From positions 14,329,001 through 14,393,000 of the forward strand of contig JAYKKI010000006.1 of NCBI GenBank assembly GCA_039881145.1: a stretch of DNA of 64,000 nucleotides, given 5' to 3'. Under the pieces are notes generated by a model, which was given only the letters and a program-made list of their open reading frames with translations, was not told the DNA's origin and made no database searches. The translations under genes and the position numbers were made by a program. Below, piece after piece: positions 10,669 through 22,682 of this stretch. Source of the stretch: Druceiella hillmani (lineage: Eukaryota > Arthropoda > Insecta > Lepidoptera > Hepialidae). How positions within the stretch are numbered: the first letter of the stretch is position 1; every line of letters starts with the position of its first letter.

Positions 10669-11339
10669 AAAATTCAGCTTCGCAGTTAGTTCATCACTGA
10701 TTATAAAATAATCATGAACTGATTATAAAATGAGTCCAAAAAGTGGCGTTTGAAAAAGAGTCTGAGATGTGCTAAGGAATAGAGTATTTTTAACACCTGT
10801 ACGTGTTTTATACAATGATTTATACAACATATACAAAATACAATTGAGGGGTACAGAATCAAAGGCAGCTAAATTCACTCTAGCTGATTTTTCACAAAAC
10901 AAAAAAGACGTTTATTTTGCTGTATTTTCGACATTAATAAAAGAAAAAACTTCCTGAAGATTTACTATAGGAATATATATCTATAACCAAAGCGCTCGGA
11001 CAACCCTGGTGGTAGCTTAAATATTTATTTAGTAAATTGAAATTCACTTAGGTGTTTTTGTTACCAACTCCAGGATTTAGCTGGCTTTGATTGTAAGTAA
11101 AACGGATATAGCTATATTTATTTCTAACAACAGGCCTATGACGTCATCCAGCAAGTGTTGTGCAATATATCCAACTAACAACGAACGAAAGATAAACCAA
11201 TCATAATAAAAATAATCATATTATCTCATTTTATAACATTAGTAAGAATATGATAATAGTAAATAAATGACGGTTTGTATGAAAAGATAGAAGTATTTTT
11301 ATTAATCAAATTAAACTCTCAAATTACATTCTTCATTAC
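10669..11339. other. Intronic DNA, no recognisable feature
   Basis: PLA2 intron 1. A TGACGTCA palindrome occurs near 11140. Nothing else recognised. Confidence 0.4.
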
Positions 11340-11834
11340 ATATCTGGCAAATACCTTTTCCTTCGCGTTCTTCCTCTTCAGATTCTTCTCCCGCGCCTAC
11401 TTCTTAAGTTATTTAAAATGTTTAAGTGGAACTTCAAATTTGGCAGGTTTGGCCAATTTTCGCCATAATTGCTTGTAAGGAGCTTCTTGACGTCTCGGAG
11501 TTTCAGTGGTTTAACCTCCACACCTTTCGGAATTACGGAAGACCGTATCATTTTGGTTTTTTTATCAACTTTGCAGATGCGTTTTAGTACTCCTGTATCT
11601 GAATTTTAAAAAATCTCCTCACATACCAAAACATTTCCTGATTTTTTTTAAATCGTTCACAATGTGATATTTTAAAATCGAACTGAGTTGTTTTGAAGAC
11701 TTCTGAACGCAATTTTTCCAGTTATAAATAATTATGTTGTTTAAGTTCTATGATTTTAGTATGTTGGCTAATGATTGCAGCATACTCTGAAGGCCAAGTA
11801 ATTAATTCTCTCTTACGAAAGTAAGTAGGTTTTC

Positions 11835-11886
<52 letters not shown>

Positions 11887-13730
11887 ATGTTTTTAGATAT
11901 TACCAAAAATTCTCTCTCCGGACATAAAACTGTGCCTCTGTTACCGGAAATATCAATTCCATTTTTTTATTGACCTTTTGTCTAAAAGCCAACGAGAACA
12001 CATAGATAACATTGCACTATTTTTGTTCTGACCGCCATATCCGTCTGCCACCAAACGGATGTGATTTACATTTGTCAGATCACCTTGATTTAATTTGTGA
12101 TAAACAGCAGATGCTATTTCATTACCTCCTTTGAAGTGCACATTTTCAGTCCAGACATAAGAATGAGAATTATATTTATTTAAAGGGTCATTAGAGGACC
12201 CACGAATCATCACAAAATTAAACAAATATAGTTATCTACTGTAGTAACAACTTTGATCTGGAACGTTCAGTAGCACCATATTCTTCTGACAGTCAAAAGA
12301 AAGTATCGCCATTCCTTCTTTTTTCTCTCTCAGTAAGTTAATAAAACGCTTTTCCCTTCAGTACATGTATTCTTTTTCCTGTAATTAATTTTACTTTGTT
12401 TGAAGGGTCTTTTTCTGTTTTGAGATTCTCATTTAACTCAATGCATTTCAAGCAAACATCAGTTCTAGGGTTTCCAAAACCTAAATTAAAATCCGTGTTG
12501 AAGATCGTCCAAAAATAATATAACTTTACAGTGCTGTCAGGGTTTTGAGTTTTATACATTTTATGTCACTTTTTTATATTGAGTTCGCTGGGCAGATATT
12601 TTTGCTGTCGAGTCGAACTTTGTGCCTCAATACATTTCAACGATTTTAAAAATCTGTGAACGGATTGCATGAAGGGGACGTATTTTTGTGTTTTACGGTC
12701 ACCCTTTCTTTCAGTAGCAAGCTGTCCAGTAGAGAAAAATGTCCTCCTGACATACTGCACACGATATTTAGTTATTCCGAGTGTTTTCAAAAATACGTAC
12801 TGGCACACTGGCACACGTTGATTATTGGCATATACAGCATACTTTATAGATCATTCTCTGTCTTTTCTCACATTTTTGATAGGTCTTCTGCACTGAATTT
12901 GTTTTACAGAACACCATTTTAATATTAAAGCATCTTGTTGTTTTTAATGGCTTTGCATAAAATGTATTATAAAATCTAAAAATATCTTGTAACTTTAGTT
13001 TCTTGCATTGATATTTTTTGTGTTATGGTTACACGCAACCGGTTCCTGTAAACTATACGACGAGTACGTGTAAAGTATTTGTTTAAATTATGCATATACA
13101 TTAATTTAATGGTGAAATAAAACAATAAATTAAACTTCATCAGAAAGTAGACCGTAGCGAATGTATGGAAAAAAGTCATCAGTACATGTATTTTCTTAGA
13201 AAAAATATATGAGACGTATCTCGTTGTATGTGTGAAAATACTCGAGGGGCATCAACTACAAATTACTACCTAGTTAACTCGAGATAATCTAGGTAAGAAA
13301 CTGAAGTGAAGAAAAGTGATTAAATTTACGCACGTACCTAGGCTGTATTCTAATGTATCTACTAAAAAAATAAATTTTACATAGATACCTATTATAAGAA
13401 TTAGGATTCTATTCTAGCTTACATAAAAATATGTTACACAAAATAAATGTTACCAAAATTTAAAATTAAATTCGAAAATATCGTAATAACATAATACTGC
13501 TGTGCATCACTAGTCAGCACTAAACCCTCTTTTTTGCCAAATTGTCCTTCCATTTCTCAGGATATTTTTATCGTTTTCTGGCCTTTCCTGGTAATGTTTC
13601 TTTCACAGGCTCCTCCATTACACCTGGCATTAATCACTTTTAAACGTTCCGACTGACCAGAAATCAAATATTTTCATTAAAAATAACATAACGCAAACAA
13701 CCTCCACAGTACGCAAATCACCACTGACAG
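11340..13730 (-). pseudogene. Decayed transposon-type gene with GGQNKN motif
   Basis: Minus-strand remnants read in order as one protein. Near 13600-13520 there is a basic block (ARKR.KYPEKWKDNLAKK); 12814-12566 holds KTLGITKYRVQYVRR and KGDRKTQKYVPFMQS; 12559-12338 reads YYFWTIFNTDFNLGFGNPRT followed by DVCLKC; 12225-11953 reads NHIRLVADGYGGQNKNSAML; 11885-11950 has IFPVT in another frame; and 11580-11430 ends KKLLTSNYGENWPNLPNLKF. Proteins with this domain order are common, multi-copy and usually uncharacterised in insect genomes, and I take them to be transposon-encoded (inference). Stops and frameshifts separate the blocks, and a TA tract sits at 11839-11883. The gap at 12930-13510 could be an old intron. 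Not functional. The transposon superfamily is not assigned. Confidence 0.7.
11839..11883. repeat. TA microsatellite
   Basis: About 22 TA dinucleotides inside the decayed transposon gene. Confidence 0.95.
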
Positions 13731-14369
13731 CCATTCTGAATTTGCGGCAACGAAGCTCTCCGATTGGTCGATTGCAATTTTAGCTGCGTTTGATTCTCAC
13801 AAGCGAGATAAAGATTATTTTAATTCTAAGCCAAGTTTTTGAACGGCATTTGTGAAAGATATAGCTGCTTTAAATACTGAATGATGGATGGAACTGTTAA
13901 CAAGTTGAGTGACGCTTCTCAAGTGAAATTTAACACTATTGGGATTTAGATGCCTTTAATTCTATACGCCTCAATTAATCTATAATTGGTAGTATAAGCG
14001 CAGTCCCCAAAGCAACCTATATCAATACTGGCAACTTCATCGTTGTTTTTAAATGCACCGATAGCAGCGAATGATATTTTAATTATCCTGCTTGGCCTTT
14101 TAAAATCGTAAAAACTCAATGCCAATTTTTCTAAACACTCACTCTCCGCTCACTCATTTAATTGGTAAATAATTATTGTAAGCGAGTTAATTATTATATG
14201 GACCTAAAATATTTTATTTCAATTGTTCAAAATAAATTGATGTTGAAATATAATTGAGCTCATTAGCGCACCGGTATTATATAAACGAAATGAATTCGTA
14301 AAAGCACATGTATTTGCAATAAATACATATATGTACAAACTACTTAATACATATTACGCATCAGCAACT
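13731..14369. other. Intronic DNA, no recognisable feature
   Basis: PLA2 intron 1. AT-rich, no coding frame or repeat I can name. Confidence 0.45.
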
Positions 14370-15290
14370 CTGACTATAGCCGACATACTAAACAGTCTTT
14401 TCATTGACTTTTTTTTCTTTCATCATCAGCATATAACTATCCACCTTTCCCAAAAGCACGCCATCCCATACGGTCCTCCGCATCCAACCACTTCCCGCCG
14501 ATTTCTTTGTCATCAGTTCATCTGACTGGATGGCGTTCCACACTGCGCTTCCAGGTTTGTGGTCTCTACTGGAGAACTCGTCTACTCCATCGATTGTTGG
14601 TTCTTTGACAAGTGCGTCCTGCACATTGCCATGTTATGGTTCTCCTTCCGACTTCCTTTTTTCGGAGTTTATCCTTCAGTGACACTTCAAGGATAACCTT
14701 TTCCATAGCTCGCTGCGCGACTTTAAATTTATAAATCACCTGTCGTGAGTGTCCACGTTTCAGCAAGTCATTACAGGCAGAATAACTATACATATTTGTC
14801 TTTAGCGATTACGGAATCGGCGACGTTCTTCTCAGTTTCTTCGTTCTAGCTTATTCGTCGAAGTTTTCCTACACATCTGAATCATTTCTCCAAGATAGAC
14901 ATACTATTGAACAATTTCTATGCTAGTATTAACGACGTTCACCAGACCAATGAATTGAACATGACTTTCGTTTTGACCAGGCTAATACCGAGACCCACTC
15001 ATCTGGAAGAATCATCAATATCCGTCAACAATCATCAATCTTCGTCAGCTCGTGTGGCGTGTTTGTCAAATTTACGATTTCGTCAGCGAATATCAGATGT
15101 GAGATGTACTTGCCTTTATACTGATGCCCATTCTTTCCAATCTAATGTTTTGAAGATATTTTCCAATGAGCTTGTAGACAACTTCGGCGATATAACATCT
15201 CCCTGTCTCACTCTTCGACGCAATTGGATAGGTCTTGTCCCCTGATTCTTTACTTGGACCATTTTTAATTTTTCGAAGAGTTAAATTTTT
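14370..15290 (-). pseudogene. LINE reverse transcriptase remnant (C-terminal half)
   Basis: Read on the minus strand, fragments follow the order of a non-LTR retrotransposon polyprotein: an RT piece ending LERMGISIKASTSHI near 15095, EYIYLG-like YVYLGEMIQ near 14885, then AQRAMEKVILEVSLKDKLRK (about 14725-14670), TWQCAGRT (frame-shifted) and GSGWMRRTVWDG near 14470. The RAME..LGVSLRD.IRN and KWQWAGH blocks are the familiar end of insect LINE polyproteins. Several stops and at least two frameshifts are present, so it is dead. The clade (RTE- or CR1-like) is uncertain. Confidence 0.75.
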
Positions 15291-15991
15291 CATCTTTTCA
15301 TTGGAGACATAAACTGATTATAAAATGTTTGGAAATAAATTACAATTTCTAATTTTGGTACCAATCGATGACTCAAAAATTTGCAATTTGTAAAAAGTTT
15401 AACATTTTAACGAAGAAAGATCAAAACAAAGAAATTTAAAAGCCGAATATATGTTTTTTTCAATCGAATGTTTTCAAAAGGACCGTAATAAAAGTATGAC
15501 CTAATTTTAAAACTACAGAAAGACTGGGTAATAATAGTTTTTTTTTACCTGTAGCTTCTTTTTTCTGTAGCTTAAATCTATACCGGAATCTGTATCAAGC
15601 TATAGGAAGTAAATTAATAAAAAATGAGCTAGAGATTACAGAAACTACTTGGGCGAAATAGTAGCAACTTCACTGAATACTAAAAACATATTTTTGAATT
15701 TTCATTTGTAGTTATTGAATCATACCAAGGTAAGAAATACTTAATAAAATATATCCTTAATCAAACGACATTTATAGTAGGATTACAGTAGGTAGCAACA
15801 TCAATGAGTCCTTCATTACTAAAAAACTAAACTTGTTAATTAAGTATAGAACGATTCCGAAGAAATATAAGGATTCCATACATTTGAGCATAACTATAGA
15901 AACATTTAAGAATATAAGTTATTTCTATTAAACTACATATTTTAACAGAATAGTCATAAATTTTACCTACGATTTAAACCATATAATCGGT

Positions 15992-16136
15992 AATTAAATG
16001 AAACTACGTGATGTAGTATTATTTCTACCTTCTTTATATTCTTTACCACGACCTAGGTTTCGTTGTATTACTACGTTGTATTAACATCTTCAGGTGGACT
16101 ATTAGCAAAATATAAAATTAACGCCAAATATTTTCA
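15992..16136 (-). mobile_element. Family A element, copy with clear flanking direct repeats
   Basis: A 145-bp insertion flanked by ATATAATCGGT at 15981-15991 and 16137-16147 (11 bp). It reads AATTAAATGAAACTACGTG to GGACTATTAGCAAAAT and then the inverse of the family head (AAAATTAACGCCAAATATTT). One arm is therefore deleted relative to full copies. Confidence 0.88.
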
Positions 16137-16424
16137 ATATAATCGGTTTTATTAATACTAGACATATTTATCTGTCTACAATAATCACCTTGTCAAATGA
16201 TGTGTTTTTGACAATGAGATATCATACGCACAAATTATAATATTCTATTGATTGTGAAGCGGTTCATTTATAATCAATTCTCTCCTGGTTTATTAAAATA
16301 CTTGGCAATACCTCTTATTAAATTATACGTTATACGTTGTAGCATTTGGTAAGTCTATATATTCAAGAAGTTTCTGAAAACATTAGTGGAATATGCTGCT
16401 CTCAATAAAAAATGCATTTTTTAA

Positions 16425-16920
16425 AATATTCTGTCTATCCGTTTGTTCGAGTATCGAGCGAAAGTTACTGGACCAATATGGATAGGTCTTTCCCTGAAAT
16501 AATCCTCAGATTTCAAGTTGTAACATATTGTAATCGGTCAAACATTTCCTAATGGACATTTTGTCTGTCTGTCTGTTCGTTTAAGTACAATTTAAAAGTA
16601 TTCGACCAATTTGATCGATCGAATCAAAACATAGCGGAAAAATTTAATTGAAATAGTATTTAAGGAACAGATTATAATTTATAGTGCTTTTTGTCAAATG
16701 TTCCGTGAAATTCCATTATAAGAACCCGGTTAGACCGAGTGCGCGTGGTTAAAACTAAGTAAAAAATAAATAATACTGATAATGAAATGAAATAAACATA
16801 TGAGATACTTTATTCCCGATCAAGTGTACTTTGAAGATGAAAATACATTACCGAAAAAACTTCCAACTCAAACAGAAAAAAATGTACGCAAGCGAAGCCG
16901 CGGGCAAAAATTAATATAAT
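16425..16920 (+). mobile_element. RTE-like 3' end repeats
   Basis: TCTGTCTATCCGTTTGTTCG at 16431-16450 and CTGTCTGTCTGTTCG near 16568 are followed by an end reading CAAGCGAAGCCGCGGGCAAA (about 16889-16908). That last string closely resembles the tail shared by many lepidopteran RTE elements and derived SINEs (from memory). No coding part. Confidence 0.5.
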
Positions 16921-17083
16921 CTAAAACCAATAAATTATATGTTATCATAGAAAACCTGACATAACTACTTCGTCATTTTCTGCTTCGGTCTTCTCTTTCG
17001 ACCAAACATTTTAATGTTCAATTTGTCAATTTGTCTGCGAAAACGTTGCCGTACGCTAGGCAAAGCTTACTATTTTTACCTAT

Positions 17084-17422
17084 GCTATTTACCTATGTAC
17101 TGCCGTTGGCAATTAAGGCTATTTACCTATGTACTACCGTTGGCAACTAAGGCTATTTACCTATGTACTACCGTTGGCAACTAAGGCTATTTACCTATGT
17201 ACTACCGTTGGCAACTAAGGCTATTTACCTATGTACTACCGTTGGCAACTAAGGCTATTTACCTATGTACTACCGTTGGTAACTAAGGCTATTTACCTAT
17301 GTACTACCGTTGGCAACTAAGGCTATTTACCTATGTACTACCGTTGGCAACTAAGGCTATTTACCTATGTACTACCGTTGCCAACTAAGGCTATTTACCT
17401 ATGTACTACCGTTGGCAACTAA
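17084..17422. repeat. 34-bp minisatellite, 10 copies
   Basis: Ten units containing GGCTATTTACCTATGTACTA and CCGTTGGCAACTAA. Copies are nearly identical; the first is the most diverged (CTGCCGTTGGCAATTAA). Confidence 0.96.
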
Positions 17423-18840
17423 TCAAGATACGCGCCAAAATATAAATTCACAAATTTATTTTATTTTACTTTTATTTATAACTTGTCGACAGAAATCTTG
17501 TCTTGCAGAGAAAAAATTTCTTCTCTGATTGAAAAATAGGGTAACTTTAACCTTACGATGGTTTGCATCTATTTATTTTTTTTCGCGTATACATTCATTC
17601 TAGTCATTAGCGATAGTCGAAGGGAGGAGGCGTGAAGAGTACGGCGAATGAGGAAACACAAACCACTTAAGTAAATGTAACTGTTCACGCGTCACGATGG
17701 GAACTCAGTAACTCCATGCATACCTCGGTATTTCACGCTACCCATTCTCAGTACCTATTCAGTAGTTAAAGAGATGTGTCAGTTTATGCGGTGGTCCAAT
17801 AGAATATTTCCACTTCTTTTCTAAATTATTTCTATTGTAACTTTTCTGTCGTAATACAAGAGCGTGAAAGTAGCTCTGCCCGATAACACGAACTTAATTC
17901 CCCTATTAAGTTTATCTATTTAAAAAACTTATATATTTTCTAAATTTAATATTGGATATCTGTTTTATACAATTTTTTTCGAATCTTTGAAGTCCAAGTT
18001 TGGCTGAGTCATAGGAGAATACACCTTCACCCATTGCTGTATATATATTGCGTATTGTAACGCCCATTTTTCATTTTAAATGAAATTGGTGAAGCATCTA
18101 CACTTGAAGTTTTCTACGTTGAATTTCCACATTTTATTGTTCTTTGCTTATCGAAACTCAGTTTGTAATTAAACTAAAAATCAAATGCCGCTCTCTTCAT
18201 ACTCGAAATGTTCGACAAGTTTCTTTGATATTCCAGAAACCGCTAAAAAAATGGCGGTTTTATTAGTTGCCTTTCTAATATTTACTCAAGCAACTAAACT
18301 TAACATTAACGAGAAATAAATATGATCATTAAATATTTACCGTGTCCAGAAATAGATTTCGGGCAAAGAAAGACGCTATTCGTTGGCTATAAAGCAATAA
18401 ATGGTCGTTGAAATATAAAGTAAAACACGCCCTTTTTCTAATTGAATACAAAAATAAATATTATACATAATTCTTTAACACACCCAATACTTGCCCGGAG
18501 TGCGGTATTTACCTGCAGCGGCGATGTCTTCGCAGCTGTTGGCTGGTTATTTTCCCGAGCGGCGCTGAACAAAGCGCGCAAATATCATGTATACGAAAAT
18601 GATGAAAATTATTATGAATACAATTTTCAATATTCTTAAAAAAGTCATATTAAATTTTATTTTAATGACAATCAACTATTTTTCAGTCAAGGAACAACAT
18701 CTTTCTTTGTCCGACACATATTCCCGGACACCGTGTAAATGCACAAACATTAATGTTAAAAAAATCCAAAAAGAAAATTGTAAAATTTCTTTGAGATTTT
18801 TCTGGTCTGAGATTTTTTGAAGAATTTTTTCCCAGAAAAT
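17423..18840. other. Intronic DNA with one GC-rich spot
   Basis: Mostly AT-rich. At 18510-18590 a GC-rich spot reads on the minus strand into GCCGCTGCAG/GTAAATAC, a strong splice-donor match. I could not link it to a reading frame, so it might be an alternative PLA2 leader exon or chance. Confidence 0.3.
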
Positions 18841-18844
18841 TTAT

Positions 18845-18920
18845 TATTATGTACGAAACCCTATTGTTATGGGAATACAATCTGTCCATCCGTCCGTCTG
18901 TCTGTCCATCTGTCGAAATT
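18845..18920. repeat. Repeat tail rich in CCGTC/TGTC
   Basis: TACGAAACCCTATTG followed by CTGTCCATCCGTCCGTCTGT. This pairing of GTACGGAACCCT-like and CCGTCCGTCTGTC-like strings is a common lepidopteran repeat end (from memory). Confidence 0.45.
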
Positions 18921-19157
18921 TCTAATTTCCAAGCTAAATAAAGTAAAAATGAAAAAATATAATCTGAAATTAAATTTAGCTTGTAGTTTCTTAGTCTAGA
19001 ACTAGAAATTGTATTTAAATTGAGTTGAAATTATATTCGACGGACTCCTATAGATGCAAATGGAACTGAATTGTTTCGTGCACAGATATGTCGAGTATCA
19101 ACAAAAAAAAGGTTTTTAGGAAAAACACGAATAGGTTTCAATTATTTTTAAAAATTT

Positions 19158-19435
19158 AATATATTTGGCGTTAATTTTGTAGAAATTCATTAATCACAAT
19201 TAAATGAAACTACGTAATGTAGTATTATTTCTACTTTCTTTAAGTTCCTTACCACGACCTAGGTTTCGTTGTAATACAACATCTTCAGGTGGGCTACTAG
19301 CAAAGAATTTCTTCATTCAAAATTTCAAAGCCCACCTGAAGATGTAAGACAACGAAACCTAGGTCGTGGCAAAGAACTTAAAGAAAGTAGAAATAATACT
19401 ACATCACGTAGTTTCATTTAATTGTGAATTATTTT
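19158..19435 (+). mobile_element. Family A palindromic element, both arms
   Basis: A left arm (about 19158-19306, AATATATTTGGCGTTAATTT through GGGCTACTAGCAAAG) and an inverted right arm (about 19330-19428, GCCCACCTGAAGATGT through TAGTTTCATTTAATTGTG) form a foldback of about 100 paired bases around a short centre. Possible 10-bp flanking repeat AATTATTTTT, but ambiguous because the arm itself continues similarly. Confidence 0.88.
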
Positions 19436-19594
19436 TTTACTAAGAATTAACGATTTGGTGGATAATCAAAACAACCATTTCTGAATAATTTTGTTACCTA
19501 GTCGACCTCAAAAAGGTCATTACGAAAAAAACTATAAATAGATCCCAATATTTTTACGTATTCTTTATTTAAATAAGTAACACTATACATAAAA

Positions 19595-19819
19595 TTGGGT
19601 ATTTGAGGAGTGAGGTCATTTTTAATATTGCACATTATATTCTACAAGAGGAAAAGAGATAGGGATATACCCAACTCTATCCGTATCTTTAAATTCAAAA
19701 GACTCTAACTGGCTTATTTTTCAATCAATTTTTGATTTTGTTTCAAGACTGGTTCTTAATTAACTGATATTTCACAATATTGTACGAAAAATATCAAAAT
19801 TTAGAATGAGTCGACTACC
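19595..19819 (+). mobile_element. Family C repeat, copy 1 (internally deleted)
   Basis: It contains GAGGTCATTTTTAATATTGC, ATAGGGATATACCCAACTCT, GGCTTATTTTTCAATCAATT and ends AATGAGTCGACTACCG. Matching copies lie at 43.17, 50.01 and 56.22 kb, and a part at 34.65 kb. About 110 bp present in the longest copies is missing. Confidence 0.85.
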
Positions 19820-20626
19820 GGATTGTAAAAGATTTATAAGGAATAAAATCAAAATATTTTTGAGAAATACACATTTTAGGTTTTACTTTTCAGCCAGCTC
19901 TCTCTCTCTTTCAATTATGACTATAAAAATTTTGTCAGTATTTTTACTTAATAAGTTGCATTAAAACAAAAAAACAATTTTCTTCCAACCATTATTACTA
20001 CTTTCCAGCCATTTTTTTCTTTAGTTTCTAAAAACCGGTAATTTTTTATGCTTACAAAATAGAAACGCCCCTTAAAATTAGATAGGCATTTTCAATAAAC
20101 GGGAACGAGACAACCAAAAATTAATAAAAAATGTTTTTAAAAAATGTTCACCGCCCGAATAATTTACTCTTTGTAAATTAAATAAATTTTTATTTTATTT
20201 TGGTACTAACATTGTTTTTAATTCATTAAAAAATATAAGGAATAATTTATTTAACTATAAATAAGAAAAAACAATTTTGAACTTCCAAGGAATTTAAAAA
20301 AAAATATAACTAAAAACTTTTCAATAACTAAAAAAATCTAATTTATTTTATTAACGAATTTATTAAGATAGTTTATTCAGCACATTATAAAAATTAACAA
20401 CATTCTTTAAAAAAAAAATATAACTGCTATGTGAACAGAGGGCAAATTCGAATTGAAGATTAGTGGAGTGTTCGGAAATCGGAGTTAACATGTATAATTA
20501 CATAAAACTATTTCTTTTCAATAAAAATAAGGAAAAACAATTTTAAGAATATGTTACTTTATTTTTTAAAACAATTTTAAAAACAACAACAACACTTTAA
20601 AAACAATTTCAAGAATATGTTTTATA

Positions 20627-20775
20627 TTGAATATATTTGGCGTTAATTTTGTAGAAATTAATTATTCACAATTAAATGAAACTACGTGTAGTATTATTTC
20701 TACTTTCTTTAAGTTCTTTACCACGACCTAGGTTTCGTTGTATTACAACATCTTCAGGTGGACTATTAGCAGAGA
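20627..20775 (+). mobile_element. Family A element, left arm copy
   Basis: TTGAATATATTTGGCGTTAA through TACAACATCTTCAGGTGG to ACTATTAGCAGAGAT; the second arm is absent. Confidence 0.85.
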
Positions 20776-22560
20776 TATTTGATTCCGATTCGTTTCGTAT
20801 ATATTAATTATATCCGGATATTTGTGACCATTTGAACATTTTCTCCGTATTCGTGATTCGAAACATTAATTAATTTATAATCGAAGGTAAAAATTTAATC
20901 TTTTCGATATTGTTTTTAACGAGATTAATTGGGCAAAAAACAAACAACTAACAAAATATTGATTTCTTGTCCTATTTACAACGTAACACCAACGCGTTTA
21001 ACAAATTAATAACAGTCGCTACTAAAAATTGGCAGTCAATAGCAAACAATAAACAAAAATCTCAACCGAAGGTCGATATATTTATCCGCGTGATATTTGA
21101 AATAGATGTGCCATCACGCTCGATTATAACAATTTGAAACAGAAAATGACGCCAATCACACTGATGGATTGCTGATGCAACAAATTTATATTTTCCAGAA
21201 ATTCAGGTGCAACACTGTTTCCACATGCAGAAAGTTATATTCGATCGTACAGAAAACAAATGGCGAGATAAACATGTGTGAATAGTAACCATCAATTTTA
21301 TAGTAAAACAATTTAATAAATTTTGTCTGTATTTTCTCCAACATAAATATTCAAATTATATCATACAAAAACCGAGGACAGAAAGAGTTTTTTCTTCCAA
21401 TAGACTGCTCAATATACAGGTTAATATTCGCAAATTCCCGGAAGCGTCGTTTTAAACATCCAAGTTAGATACTTGCAGATAGATAATTCAGTTTTATAAT
21501 AAACATAAATAATGAGGTACATAAAAATTTACATAACTGTGGTTGATAATAAATTAAGCAAAAGATCGTAAAAAGCTAAACACGAATCTAGAAAAGACCC
21601 TTGTATATATAAGACCCTTGTATGTATCTTGTTCAGATAATGTATAATGTCAACACTGAGTTTTTCAACTCGCTAGGATAGGGTATTACATTACATCTAC
21701 TGAGATTAAAATTCATTGTTTATCAACTAGATACGAAACATTATGTTCTTTTTTTTCATTTGACTTTTTAACAAAGAAACAATGGATTTTAATTAACCAA
21801 TCTCAAAGCAAATCTCTGCGCTCAAGGATTTTTGTAATGCAGGAATGAAGTAAGTGTTGTAAAGCATCGATGCAACCGCGAATTATACAATCAGCACTAA
21901 TACGAACGTGAAGAACCTTGATTTCAATACGGAGATTAGTTTCTGATTTGGCACGTTTATATATAAATTATCAACTATTATTGTAGACGACAATCACGGC
22001 TACTTATACAAGTGTGCCAAAGAAATATAATTTTAAACTTCATAATATTTACCACATAGACGCAATGACTTGCTTTATTTAGATATCCTCAATATTATAT
22101 ATGTTATTAAATCTCAATTTTATCGTGATTCGTAATGGGAAATAAAAAAAAAACAAATTAATCTATACTTGTTACTACACTATCGAGTATATATACTCCA
22201 TAATTTCATATAAAAATATTCCAACGGGAATCTAAAAGCTGTTCATTATCATCACACATATTATATGAAAACGAGGCTTCTACGAAATTATAAGACCTAA
22301 ACAAAGGGTAGGATTTCATGAAATTATAAAGTGTAAAAAAAGGGTAACATCTCATACTGAACTGTTATCGCTTGTAACTGTTTAACGGTTTGTCAAATTA
22401 AACGAAACATTTACCAATCCTTCAATCATTAAGATCTATGACAAAATGGAGTAGAAAGTACTTGTCAAAGATAATATTAAAATTGTTAAAAAATAATATT
22501 AAAATTGTTAATAAAGAATTTAATGAGACACTATTTCTGTGAGACAGTTGCTAGGACTTA
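20776..22560. other. Intronic DNA, no recognisable feature
   Basis: AT-rich PLA2 intron 1. Only short local duplications (for example AAGACCCTTGTATRTAT twice near 21595-21635). Confidence 0.45.
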
Positions 22561-22589
22561 CAATATAGAGTAATCCAGAAGGCGCATAC

Positions 22590-22682
22590 GCACAAATCTC
22601 TTCGCGGTCGCGGTGAAGCCAAAAAGCGGTGGAGGGGGCACCGCGCTCCCCCTACTAGCCCCCTCCCCCAACGCGCACGGTA
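22590..22682. other. Isolated GC-rich segment with G/C runs
   Basis: An abrupt GC-rich island in AT-rich intron with GGTGGAGGGGGCACC and CCCCCTACTAGCCCCCTCCC. The two strings can pair with each other, and the minus strand has three consecutive G5 runs. The short open frame across it has no recognisable features. Confidence 0.5.
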
